Assembly (NCBI GenBank): GCA_013350285.1
Contig: JAAXWG010000001.1
Coordinates: forward strand, 62,001-126,000
Origin: Candidatus Altimarinota bacterium
Lineage (GTDB): Bacteria; Patescibacteriota; Gracilibacteria; BD1-5; UBA6164
DNA length: 64,000 bases
Reading direction: 5' to 3'
The position numbers and the translations under genes were made by a program. The first letter of the stretch is position 1. Every line of letters starts with the position of its first letter. The notes under the pieces are model-generated. The model saw only the letters and a program-made list of their open reading frames with translations. It did not search any database and was not told the origin of the DNA. This document shows positions 30,213-41,981 of this stretch, one piece after another.

Positions 30213-30665
30213 TTACAAAAAAGTATACATTATAATTCCTGCTGCGACAGAAACATTGAGTGAAGATTTTTTTCACATCATCGGTATCATAATGATTTCA
30301 TCACAAATTCAAAGTATTTTTTCATCAACTCCTTTTACCTCATTTCAAACAACAACACAAACTTTCTCAAAATTTTTATTTTGATATTCTCGGAAATCTT
30401 TTGCATTTTCGCCTGTCTCAAGAGCAAATATTTTATATCAATCGTTTTTCAATTTTTGTATAATTTTCTCTCCATCTTTAAAATATTCCCAATCAATCGT
30501 TTTTTCTGCTCCAAGAGCTGTTTTTGCAATATCACTTCTCGGTGGTGTTGGAGTATGTCCGCATAAAATAAGCTTGGTAAATCAAGCTCCATCAGCATTT
30601 CTAAATATTGCTCACACATTCTGGAGAGAACGAAGTGAGTCGAGAAGAATAATTTTTTCCTTCAT
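30213..30665 (-). CDS. SPOUT-family RNA 2'-O-methyltransferase (TrmH/SpoU-like)
   Basis: A 150-residue protein containing one SPOUT (knotted) methyltransferase domain: DSLRSLQNVGAIFRNADGAG (motif 1, with the N-x-G-x-I-x-R core), VCVVVGNEVKGVDE (motif 2) and IPMMGKKSSLNVSVAAGIIM (motif 3). No N-terminal substrate-binding domain is present, so it is at the small end of the family, like TrmL or minimal TrmH proteins. The target RNA is unknown. It is divergent from the large ATPase gene at 30793. Confidence 0.88.
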
Positions 30666-30792
30666 AAAAGATTGTTATTTTTATCTTTATACGAGAAAAA
30701 AATTTTTTTTCAATATTTTTATATGATTATCTATTCCAAGAAAAGGAAAATTATAGTATAATATGTAAAACTTTTTTACTTTTAGCAAAACT

Positions 30793-33234
30793 ATGGAAAC
30801 ACAAATATTTTTTTATTTTCAAATCCTCGTCCTCTTAAGCATTATTTTCTTTATAATAAGAAGAATATTTGTATTGAGAGAAAACTATAAAAGAACTCTT
30901 TCTCTTTGTTTTTTAAAAGTAAGTCTTCCAAAAAAAGATTCTGATCTTGATGAAAAAAAAGAAACTCTCAAAGATTTTAAAGAAATGGTTTCTATTATGG
31001 AACAATTCCTTTCTTCTATGAAAAGTATTTATTCTCATAGGATAGAAAGAAAATTTCTCGGTCAAGATCTTATAAGTCTTGAATATATTGTTTATGATAG
31101 TGAAATTTATTTTTATGTTGTCACTCCAAAAAAATATAAAGACCTTATAGAAAAACAAATTACCTGATTTTATCCAGATGCAATTATAGAAGAAACCCTT
31201 GAGCCAAATATTTTTAAAAATAAAAAATATTATGATGGAGTGTATCTTTATACAAAAAAAGAATCTTGGTATCCTATAAAAACTTATCAAAAATTGGAAT
31301 CAGATCCAATAAATAATATTACTAATGCTTTTTCAAAGTTAGAAGAAGATGAATCTGCAGTACTTCAAATTCTTCTCAAGCCAATTGATGATGATTGGCA
31401 ACATAAATCAGCTCGTATTTCAGCAAAAATACTCCAATGAAAAAAGCACGGATTTACACTCAATCCTATAAAATTAATTGTAGGAATGGTGCGATTTTTG
31501 ACAGAGGCTCACGAAAATAATCAAAAAACTGGAAATGGTGATACTTCAGCTCTTACTCAAGAAAGAGCAAAAACTGTTGATGAAAAATGAGACAAAACTG
31601 GATATGATACAATTATAAGAATTGTAACCGCAGGAAATAACAAAGATTTAATCCATTCCGAGCTTACAAATATTGTTTCAAGTTTTTCTCAGTTTAGTCA
31701 TCCTGATTTTAATAAAATTGTATATTCAAGATACCATTCAAAAAATAGACTTGTAAAAAACTATATTTATAGATACTTTAAAAGACCATTTATTTTGACG
31801 ACTCAAATGATTCTCAATACTGAAGAAATTGCTTCTATTTTCCATTTTCCTCATTCAAAATACAATAAAACTCCTGAAATAAAATGGCAAAATTTCAAGA
31901 TTGTAAAAGCTCCAGCAAATCTTCCAAAAGAGTGAATTCTCCTTTGACATAATATCTACAGGGGTATAAAAAAAGAAGTAAGACTTAAAAATGAAGACAG
32001 ATTTAGACACTTTTATGTAATTTGACAAACAGGTACATGAAAATCAAGTATTTTACAAGTAATGGCAAGACAAGATTTGAGTCTCTGAAATTGACTTGCT
32101 GTGATTGATCCACATGGAGATCTCGTAAAAGATATTATTCCCTTTATTCCAAGAAACAGAGCCGATGATGTGATTATTTTTGATCCAAGTGATACAGAAA
32201 GACCGATTTGACTCAATATTTTGGAAGCAAATACTGAAGAAGAAAAAGAGCTTGTAACTCTTGATGCAACAAATATAATGATAAAACTTTTTTGAAACGA
32301 AATTTTTTGACCAAGACTTCAAGATTATTTTAGAAATGCCTGTCTCACTCTTATGGAATATCCTTGAGGATGAGCTTTGACAGATGTTGTAAGTCTTTTT
32401 ACCAACAATGATTTTAAAAATGAGCATATAAGACATGTAAAAAATCCTGTTGTAAAAGCTTGGTGGGACAAAACTTATGCAAGTATGGGGGATAGAGAAA
32501 AAGCTGAAATTATCCCATATTTTGCTGCAAAATTTAGTGCCTTTATTACCAACTCAACAATGAGAAATATCATCGGACAGACAAAAAGTAGCTTTGATGT
32601 ATTTGATGCAATGCAAACAAAAAAGATTTTGATGATAAACTTGAGTAAAGGAACGATAGGAGATATAAACTCTGAACTTCTTGGGCTTGTACTCGTAAGT
32701 AAAATACAAATAGCAGCAATGAGAAGACAAAAAATAGAAAAGGACAAGAGAGCTGATTTTTTTATGTACATTGATGAATTTCAAAACTATATTACTCCAA
32801 GTATTGAAAGTATTTTATCAGAAGCGAGAAAATATCGTCTCGGGATGATTCTTGCTCACCAATATCTTGGTCAGCTTGAAAAATCTGATGCTCTTACAAA
32901 ATCTAGCCTCAATCTTAAAAATGCAATTTTTTGAAATGTAGGAACTATAATGAGTTATAAAGTTGGACCGGATGATGGAGAATTTTTGGCAAAATATTAT
33001 ACCCCAACTTTTAGTGAACAAGATCTCATTAATATGGATAAATTCAAAGCAACTATAAAAATAGCTATTGATAATCAACCAAGTATTCCTTTTTCTATTA
33101 TTCCTGAAAATCCATATCTTATAAAAGGAGATAATAATATTGCCAAGGCTTTTTATGAACTTTCAAGACTCAAATATGGAAGAGATAGAGAATTTGTAAG
33201 AAAAGAAATAGAGTATAGAATAGGAACTTTTTAA
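30793..33234 (+). CDS. VirD4/TraD-like (type IV secretion DNA-binding) membrane ATPase
   Basis: An 813-residue protein with an N-terminal TM helix (about residues 5-25), a long variable region, and a C-terminal RecA-type ATPase. Walker A is VIGQTGTGKSSIL (about residues 408-420). AVIDPHGDLVKDIIPFIP follows, and Walker B is FFMYIDEFQNY (about 655). Then come SEARKYRLGMILAHQYLGQL and a C-terminal GDNN tail. This matches HerA/TraD-like proteins that move or anchor DNA, common in candidate phyla. No relaxase, VirB4 or other conjugation gene is nearby, so the partner system is unknown. It leads a plus-strand run of five genes. Confidence 0.82.
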
Positions 33235-33244
33235 AAAAAGAAAA

Positions 33245-33991
33245 ATGGACGAAAAAAGTTATATACAAATCCTTGAAGAAAAAAATAAAGCTCTCGCTCA
33301 AAAACTTGAAGTAGCAAAAGACTGGATGAAAAAAGAAGTAAAAGAAAGGAAAATAGAAATAGAAAATGATTCTTTTGAAGACCTTGCTATTCATATACAA
33401 AAAAAAATAAATACTTTTTTTTCAGAAATTCTTCTTATCAATCTCAATGAAGAATTTATTGATAATATTATTTCAAGTGAAATAAGTTTTTATCAGATGC
33501 AAAAAGATATCCATATAGATGGTATGATTATTCTTTTGTGATACCAAAAAAATCTTGATTTTCTCATAGAAGAAAGCATAACAAAAGAGTTTAGAAAATT
33601 TGCAATAAAACAAGGATTGAATACACTAGAGGAAGAAAATCCTCTTGAAAAAAGTCTTTTTCTTGTTGTAGAAAAGTGATATTCTCTTTCTATAGGAAGG
33701 CTTTTTTGAATATTAAAAGAGTTAAAAGAAAAAAAATATTTTTCTCCTTATGTTTTTTGTTTTAAAAAATTCTTAAAAAAACACTCTTCCCTTTGAGAAA
33801 TTCTTCAAAATAAAGATTTTTTTCAAAAACTAGAAATTTTGATAAAAAAAGAAATTTTTTGAGAAAAAAGACACAAAGGAAAAATAGAGCTAAATGATGT
33901 AATAGAAGCAAGATATACACTCATTGGAAACCTAGAAGAAAAAGATTGTATTATCTATACCCTTCTTGCTTATCAAAATATTAATTTCTAA
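33245..33991 (+). CDS. Hypothetical protein
   Basis: A 248-residue soluble protein, MDEKSYIQILEEKNKALAQK at the start, with an N-terminal coiled coil of about 45 residues and a mixed alpha/beta remainder. It starts 10 bases after the ATPase stop, so co-expression with the ATPase is very likely. It could be an accessory factor, but no motif shows a role. Glycines are often TGA. Confidence 0.6.
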
Positions 33992-34004
33992 AAATTTCCT
34001 AATT

Positions 34005-34409
34005 ATGAAAAAACTTATTCCTTATATATTTTTCTTCCCTCTTTTCTTTTATCTCCTTATTATTATTCTCAACACTGATTTACTTGTTTCAAAAAGTGAT
34101 ATAAATATTTTTTGGATATTTCATATAAGAGAATTTCCCTTTATTTCACTTACAACTCTCTTTTTTTCTCTTTATATTATCATTATTTGGTGACTCCTCA
34201 AATTTTCTGATATATTTTTTCATATAAAGAATAAAAAATTAGAAGAAGAACTCAATAAAACAAAAGCAAAATTACAAGAAGGGCAAGAAGCAAATTTTCA
34301 AGTAGTTATTGAATCAATACAAAAAGAAAACAAACAAGCTCAAGAAAAAAATGAAATTATTCTCTCTCAAATCAAAGAAGAATTAAAAATAATCAAAGAA
34401 AAATTATAA
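34005..34409 (+). CDS. Two-TM protein with cytoplasmic coiled coil
   Basis: A 134-residue protein with TM helices at about residues 5-25 and 48-68, then a charged coiled-coil tail of 60 residues. This layout resembles LapA-domain (DUF1049) proteins, but no sequence motif confirms it. It lies 13 bases after the previous gene and 15 bases before rsmI. Confidence 0.6.
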
Positions 34410-34424
34410 TTTATACCAAAAAAT

Positions 34425-35081
34425 ATGCTTTATATCGTATCCACTCCTATAGGAAATCTTGATGATATTACATTGAGAGCTTTAAAAATTCTTGAAAATG
34501 TTGATTTTGTTGCTTGTGAAGATACGAGAAAAACCTGAATACTCCTTGCTCATTTTAATCTTAAAAAAAAGCTTATAAGTTATCATTCACATTCTTGAGA
34601 AATGAAAGGAGAAAAAATTATTGAACTTTTGAAAAGTTGAAATAGTATTGCTCTTGTCTCAGATGCTGGAACTCCTTGAATTAGTGATCCAGGCTATCCT
34701 CTCATACAAAAAGCCATAGAAGAAAATATTGAAATTATTCCTATTCCCTGAGCCTCTGCTTTTTTGACCTGTCTTCAAGCTTCTTGAATGCAAGCAAATC
34801 ATTTTACTTATCTTGGTTTTTTGCCCATCAAAAAAGGGAGAAAAACACTGCTTGAAAAACTCAAACAAAAAGAACATCCTGTTATTATTTATGAATCTGT
34901 TCATAGAATAGAAAAAACACTCTCTGAATTAAAAGAAATTTTTTGAGAAAATCATCAAGCTGTCGTTGGAAGAGAATTGACAAAAAAATTTGAAGAAATA
35001 AAAAGAGGAAATTTTTGAGAGATGTATAAATACTTTCAAAATAAAGAAAAGCAAAAATGAGAATTTGTAATCATCTTTTAA
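34425..35081 (+). CDS. rsmI: 16S rRNA (cytidine-1402 2'-O)-methyltransferase
   Basis: A tetrapyrrole-methylase-fold enzyme that methylates C1402 of 16S rRNA. The 218-residue product starts [20 protein letters not shown] and has [65 protein letters not shown] and [14 protein letters not shown]. All are RsmI motifs in order. The C-terminal domain of longer homologues is shortened. It overlaps nothing; the next gene starts two bases after its stop. Confidence 0.94.
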
Positions 35082-35082
35082 T

Positions 35083-35367
35083 ATGCATATAGGAGATTCA
35101 ATAAGGAGGAAAAATAGAGAAACTCTCGTCATAAAATCACTTATTTGGAAAACAATAGTTGATATTTTTAAAGAAAAAAAAGCAATAGATATTACTGATT
35201 TTATCATATCTATCACTTTTCGTGGAAGTGTCATATTTGTAAAAACCAGTAAACCCATGATTAATTATGAACTTCTCAATATTCAAGATACAATCAAAAA
35301 TGAAACTCAAATAAAGTTAAAAAAAATATGAATTGTGATAAAAGATATGGAAATTAGGTTTTTGTAG
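35083..35367 (+). CDS. Small protein, possibly DUF721/DciA-like
   Basis: A 94-residue protein, MHIGDSIRRKNRETLVIKSL at the start. The pattern of a helix followed by beta strands FRGSVIFVKTSKPMINYELL and a final IGIVIKDMEIRFL recalls small DUF721-type proteins, some of which load the replicative helicase. The match is loose and made by eye only. It is the last gene of the run and converges with the next gene, whose stop is six bases away. Confidence 0.5.
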
Positions 35368-35373
35368 GATATT

Positions 35374-36777
35374 CTACACATGTTCTTTATCTTCTTCTAA
35401 CCAAATTCAAACTTTTTCCTCTCATTTTCAAATAATATATTCTGGAAGAGAATCTAATATAATATCAATATCTTGTTGTGTTAAAGATTTTTTAAATTCT
35501 TCTAACATTGTAACATATACATCTTCTCTTACAAATTGTGTAGGAGTTGGCATAGTTTTTCTATCGTTTACTGCTATAAAATGGAGGAAATTTTGAGGAT
35601 TTTTAAGTATCATCTTTATAAGAGTTCTTGTTCCTTTTGAAAAAGGTGCAAGCTGAATTTTTTTAGTTTCTTTATCAAAACTATCGGTTGTTCCTGATGG
35701 AAACATAAGTAAAATATTTCAAATAATATTTCATAAAAAATATTTCTTTATATTTTCACCAAAAGATTTTTTTACTATCTTTTCTAATTTTTTTAATTCT
35801 GGAATATTCGCCCAATTGAGTGTTTGTGGCCAAGTTTTTAGTAAATTTCAAACTTTTATTGGTCAAGCTTTTCAGAATTCACCAGTAACAAGAGCAGGTC
35901 AAAGAACGATAAAAATTTGCTCTGGATGAACCTTGCAATAATTAATAAGCATAGTTGCTATAAAAGGAGCATTGAACCAAGAACTATGATTTGAAATTTC
36001 TAAAATATTTCCTTGCTTTAAAATTTCTATTATTTCTTCAGCTATACCTAAAAACAGAGGAATTATTTCATCTATATTTTTAACTAATAAATCTTCAATA
36101 ATTTTTTTATAAGATTTTTCATTAAGATTTTCATTTGCAAAATTAATAGGATAATTTGGTTCTGCAGGATAGAGTGTTTGAAATGGATTATCAATACGAA
36201 GAGGAGTTTTTTCTTCTTTTAAAAGGAGTTGTGTCCAAGCAATGATATGATAGCATTTTTGTGCATTTTCAAGTTCTTCATCTCTTTCTAATTCTCAATT
36301 TTCAAGAGTCTTTGTATAGAGAGGAATTCATCAACTTTCTACTATAAAATTATGTATTATTTTTACTACTTCATCCTTTTTTCAATTATATAAATCATCT
36401 TTCCCTTTATGATTTTTAAGAGTAAGTAAATGAGCTATTTCCTTTTCTACAAGAGCTGAAACTTCTCCTTCAAGTAAAATTACATTTTGAGCGACTTCAT
36501 TTCTTCCTTCTGCAAAAACTGGTTCTAATATATTTTTAGGCTTTTCTTGTTTTTCCGTTGTTTCTTCCTCTTTTTTTCACGAAAAAATTCATGTTAAAAT
36601 ATTTTCTAAGAGTTCCCTATCATATTTTCATTTTTTTTCTACAATTTCACATATTGTATCCATAACCTGTTTTTGCACTTCTCAAAATCATTGAAATAAA
36701 TCACTTACTCAATTCAATAATTTTACAATACCATGTTCTAAAGAGTTATTATTTTTTTCTTCACTTTTATCACCCAT
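35374..36777 (-). CDS. Acyltransferase-like protein with unusual catalytic motif
   Basis: A 467-residue protein. The N-terminal 220 residues are helical and unassigned. From about residue 260, EISNHSSWFNAPFIATML and later LLMFPSGTTDSFD resemble the NHxxxxD and FPEGTR blocks of PlsC-type acyltransferases in the right order and at roughly the right spacing. However, the catalytic Asp is Asn here, so activity is doubtful. There is no membrane anchor at the N-terminus. It may act on, or only bind, acyl-lipid. It converges with the small gene ending at 35367. Confidence 0.5.
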
Positions 36778-36784
36778 AAAAACA

Positions 36785-36827
36785 AAAAATATCTACAAAA
36801 TAAATTCATCATATTGTAGATATTTTT
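36785..36827 (-). terminator. Intrinsic terminator
   Basis: A 14-bp stem AAAAATATCTACAA / TTGTAGATATTTTT with a 15-base loop. It lies 19 bases beyond the stop of gene 36847-37158 and ahead of gene 35374-36777. Confidence 0.7.
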
Positions 36828-36846
36828 ATAAATAAGTCAAATTTTT

Positions 36847-37158
36847 TTAGGCTACTTTTTTATATTTTTGGTCTGATTCTAGATTAAGCGGAATAATGTT
36901 TGCCTCTCATTGTTGTTCTGGAATATGTTGCATTATTTGATTCTTTGAATCTCGTAAAGCATCTATAATTTTTCTTTGTGTTGCAAGATATTCAATCATT
37001 TCATCTGGAGACATTGAATTAATTCAAAGTAAGGAAAAAATTATATTTGAAGAAGTATTTTGTTGTTGTTGTAATAATTTAACAGATATATCCCCACTTC
37101 AAGAAGAATTCAGCCTTTTTCAAGAAATATCATATATATCTGCACCCATAGAAAGCAT
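36847..37158 (-). CDS. Small protein, unknown
   Basis: A 103-residue protein, MLSMGADIYDISGKRLNSSG at the start, with a Gln run (QQQQ) and a helical middle (SPDEMIEYLATQRKIIDALR). A second in-frame ATG four codons on could also be the start. No family is recognised. It has its own terminator and is divergent from dnaK. Confidence 0.5.
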
Positions 37159-37263
37159 ATTAAATAATTAACAAGTATATTATAATAATATTTTCATAAA
37201 TTTGCAAGTTTTTCATACATTATTTTACAATTTCTTTTCTTGTAAAGGATTAAAAATCTATTT

Positions 37264-37290
37264 CTAGCACCTAAAATAAAAAAGTGCTAA
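37264..37290 (+). promoter_or_regulatory. CIRCE-type operator (HrcA binding site)
   Basis: CTAGCACCT - nine bases - AAGTGCTAA has exactly the 9-9-9 layout of the CIRCE element (consensus TTAGCACTC-N9-GAGTGCTAA), with 13 of 18 arm bases matching. It lies immediately upstream of the dnaK promoter, so HrcA would repress dnaK. No hrcA or grpE gene is in this window. Confidence 0.8.
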
Positions 37291-37297
37291 AAATATT

Positions 37298-37325
37298 TTG
37301 ACAAAATAAAAATAAAGAATAAACT
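37298..37325 (+). promoter_or_regulatory. Promoter of dnaK (TTGACA-16-TAAACT)
   Basis: A perfect TTGACA at 37298-37303 is followed by a 16-base spacer and TAAACT. It starts eight bases after the CIRCE element and lies about 95 bases before the dnaK ATG. Confidence 0.6.
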
Positions 37326-37420
37326 ATTTTCATAGTAAAAAAGTGTAAGTAAAAATAAATAAATTTTTCTTAAGTATTACTTTTCTACTTTTAAACTTTT
37401 TATCTTTTAAATTTATATAT

Positions 37421-39307
<1,887 letters not shown>

Positions 39308-39316
39308 TATATTTAT

Positions 39317-39342
39317 AACCGCCACAAAAGTGGCGGTTTTTT
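39317..39342 (+). terminator. Intrinsic terminator of dnaK
   Basis: The GC-rich stem AACCGCCAC / GTGGCGGTT with an AAAA loop and T-run follows nine bases after the dnaK stop. Confidence 0.92.
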
Positions 39343-39361
39343 AGATTTTAAAAAATTTTTT

Positions 39362-40438
39362 ATGAAAGTAAGTGAATTATTAAAAGAATTTCCAGAAAAA
39401 AATTTTTCAGAAGTATGGAAAGAAAAAATAAATAGTATAAGATGAATACAACTCCAAATTAGTGAAAATGAAATTAAAGATTTTGAAGAAAGAATTAAAA
39501 AAGTATTTACTTTAGATAAGGAATTAAATGAACTTAAAAAATATCTAAAAAATAATGAATATTTAGAAATAAGTGAAATTGATAGTGAAATAATAAAAAA
39601 TAATTGAATTTATTTATTAGATTGAATTATTAATTTAATCAATAATCCTAAAAATATAAAAATAAATTCAGTATATATAGAGGGTATTCTTGAGAATTTC
39701 TATATTGAATTGGATAAATATTATTTTAGAGAAACTTTCAATAGTATTATTAATAAAAAATTTTTAGATGCAAATATAGAAAAATTGAACTCAGTTATTA
39801 GACTGATAAAATTAGAAAATGAAAAGAAAGAAAATATTTCCTCAGAAAATTTAGAAAAAATATCAGACCTATTAGAAAAGATAAAATCAATTGATGAAAA
39901 ATTTCCAGAAATTGAAAAGAAAATGGAAAGTTTCTTAAGTTTTGAGAAAAATATTACAAAAGATCAAATAGGAAAAATATGAGATTTTTATACCGAACAA
40001 GGAAAAATATTGAATAAGACTAATTATAAAAATGTTCTTTTCTTTATAAAAAACAAATTTGAATGGAAGAATACAGACTGGATAATATTATCAATTGTAA
40101 CTTGAGTATTAATTATCTCTTTCTCAATATTTAATATTTACAAAAAATGAGAAACTATTTTATCAACATTACCTTCAATTGCAACATTATCAGTATTTCT
40201 TATATTTTTTCTAAAACAATATAGTAATAATAGAAACTTGATAAACTCCTATAACTTTAAATGAACAAGTGCAAATATTATGGAACAATTATTGACGACA
40301 AGAAAAAAGACAGAAGAATGAAAATTAATTCTTGAAAAAACTTTAGATAAAATACTAGAAGACCCTGTTATTCACCAAAAATGATGAAATGATACCATTA
40401 ATTTAGTAAATACAAGTCTAAAAACACCTTGAAGCTAA
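39362..40438 (+). CDS. Coiled-coil protein with two TM helices, unknown
   Basis: A 358-residue protein. The first 235 residues are Lys/Glu/Ile-rich helical and coiled coil. Two TM helices follow (DWIILSIVTGVLIISFSIF and LSTLPSIATLSVFLIFFLKQ, about residues 240-295). The last 65 residues are soluble. It opens MKVSELLKEFPEKNFSEVWK. Glycines are largely TGA. I recognise no family; the layout of coiled coil, hairpin TM and tail is seen in some membrane sensor or tether proteins. Confidence 0.6.
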
Positions 40439-40440
40439 AA

Positions 40441-40470
40441 TATAGAGATACATTGCAATGTGTCTCTATA
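40441..40470. terminator. Bidirectional hairpin between convergent genes
   Basis: The 30 bases form a near-perfect 14-bp stem (TATAGAGATACATT / AATGTGTCTCTATA, one G-T pair) with a two-base loop. It starts two bases after the stop at 40436-40438 and overlaps the stop codon of the opposite gene, so it can serve both. Confidence 0.65.
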
Positions 40471-41095
40471 ACAAATTTTCTTTATGAAAAATTTTTCAGG
40501 TTCAGATTATTTTTCCATAAATTCCATTTTTGTATAATACAAAAGTATTTTCATCAATTCCTAATCCAAATTGTACTTGCATTTTTTTTATTCATTTTTT
40601 GAGGATTTCTTGACTATTAATTTCAGTAAAATGTGGCTCTATAAGAGTATTCTCTATATATCAAAGTCATTGTATCCAATCATTTTCATCATTATTTCTA
40701 AGATAAGCTCATAGTATCATCGCTCCTGCTGATTCTCAAATAATTATTTTTGCCTTTTGTAAAGCAGAAAAAAGAATATCTTCTTTGCACATCTTAAGTA
40801 AAAATTCATTATCATTTCCACCATTGATATAAATAGTATCTCCAGAAAATTTTTTAATATCTTCAATATACTGAGCATTGAGGTATTGTATTCCAAGTTT
40901 TCTAATATATGGTCAAAATTTATGCGGTAAAAAATTAGTTCTATTTTTCTTCATAATTCCTGTTCTTGCAAATGGAATATGTAATATTTGCTTTATTCCC
41001 TCCCCTTTAAAAATTTTTTCTATACAACGGTAAAAAGCATCCAATGCTTCTTCTCATTTATCAGGATTCCATCATCATCAAAGATAAAATTTCAT
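40466..41095 (-). CDS. Peptidase S51 family protein (dipeptidase E-like)
   Basis: A 209-residue protein. It starts MKFYLGGGWNPDKGEEALDA and has LHIPFARTG, YINGGNDNEFLL, IIIGESAGAMILGAYL and GYIENTLIEPHFTE. The Ser in GESAGA fits the S51 nucleophile elbow, and the Glu and His in the last block fit the remaining active-site region. The substrate is uncertain: S51 enzymes cleave Asp-X dipeptides or cyanophycin-derived dipeptides. It is downstream of the oxidoreductase beta-subunit gene on the same strand. Confidence 0.78.
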
Positions 41096-41126
41096 AATTA
41101 AAATTATAGAAGATAAATTTCCTCTC

Positions 41127-41729
41127 CTACCACCTCTTGAAACTTGGACAATCTTGAACAATATCCAAAAGTGCAAATCATGGGTGAAGAATTGCTTCTT
41201 TTATAAGTTCTTTTAATCATTTTAAATCTTTTGAAAATCATTGTTTTGCAAATTGACATCCTGCTTCACGAGCAAGTTCAAGTGGACGAAAAGGAGGTGT
41301 TGTATTCCCTTCTGGAGTTGTTTTTGTCTTTGCTCCGAGTGAAGTCATCGGACTTGCTTGCCCTGTCGTAAGAGCATAATTTTCATTATCAAAAACAAGA
41401 TAAGTAATATCAAGATTTTTTCTACAAGCATGAATAAAATGCCCCATTCCTATTCCATAGCCATCCCCATCTCATCCCATAGCCATGACCGTCATATCTG
41501 GACGAGCAAGTTTTACTCAAGTTGCAAATGGCAAAGCCCTTCCATGAAGAGTTTCTGCTGCATATCCATCTATATATTGCGGAGCTTTTCCACTACAACC
41601 AATACCAGAAACAAGCACTCTCTGATGAGACTCAATCCCAAGCTCTTCAAAAGCACTTTTTATTGCTGCAATAATAAGAAAATTTCCACATCATGGACAC
41701 CGCTGTATATTTTTTAATCCGCTTCTCAT
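41127..41729 (-). CDS. 2-oxoacid:ferredoxin oxidoreductase, beta (TPP-binding) subunit
   Basis: The beta subunit binds thiamine diphosphate and decarboxylates a 2-oxoacid. The 200-residue product has the Cys motif RCPGCGNFLIIAAIKSAF, ETLHGRALPFATGVKLA and the TPP/Mg motif MGGDGDGYGIGMGHFIHACR, then DITYLVFDNENYALTTGQAS. It is 60-80 residues shorter than usual for the family at the C-terminus, ending at CPSFKRW, yet has a clean TAG stop. Pyruvate or 2-oxoglutarate preference cannot be told by eye. The alpha subunit is encoded 252 bases upstream. Confidence 0.92.
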
Positions 41730-41981
41730 AATTTTAAATTATAAGCTAAAATATTTTTTCTTTCTTTTTCCATAAAATCATTTAGAAAATCTGGAGTCTT
41801 ATGGGGCGAGATAATAGTGAGAACATTTCGTAAGCCTCAAAATCTCCCTAGCTAAAATTCGAATCCCTTGCTAAATCCTTTTGCATACTTTTGATGTCAA
41901 AAGTATGGATAGGAATAAAACTGTTTTTATAGATTTCTGCCTTTGCAGGAATGACAAAGAATTTATTTTTGTTTTTTTCTT
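41730..41981. repeat. Intergenic palindromes between the two oxidoreductase genes
   Basis: This 252-base gap holds no gene. A perfect 22-base palindrome ATACTTTTGATGTCAAAAGTAT lies at 41885-41906. A 28-base element AGATTTCTGCCTTTGCAGGA then ATGACAAA lies at 41931-41958; a copy with three differences occurs at 52331-52358. Confidence 0.6.
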
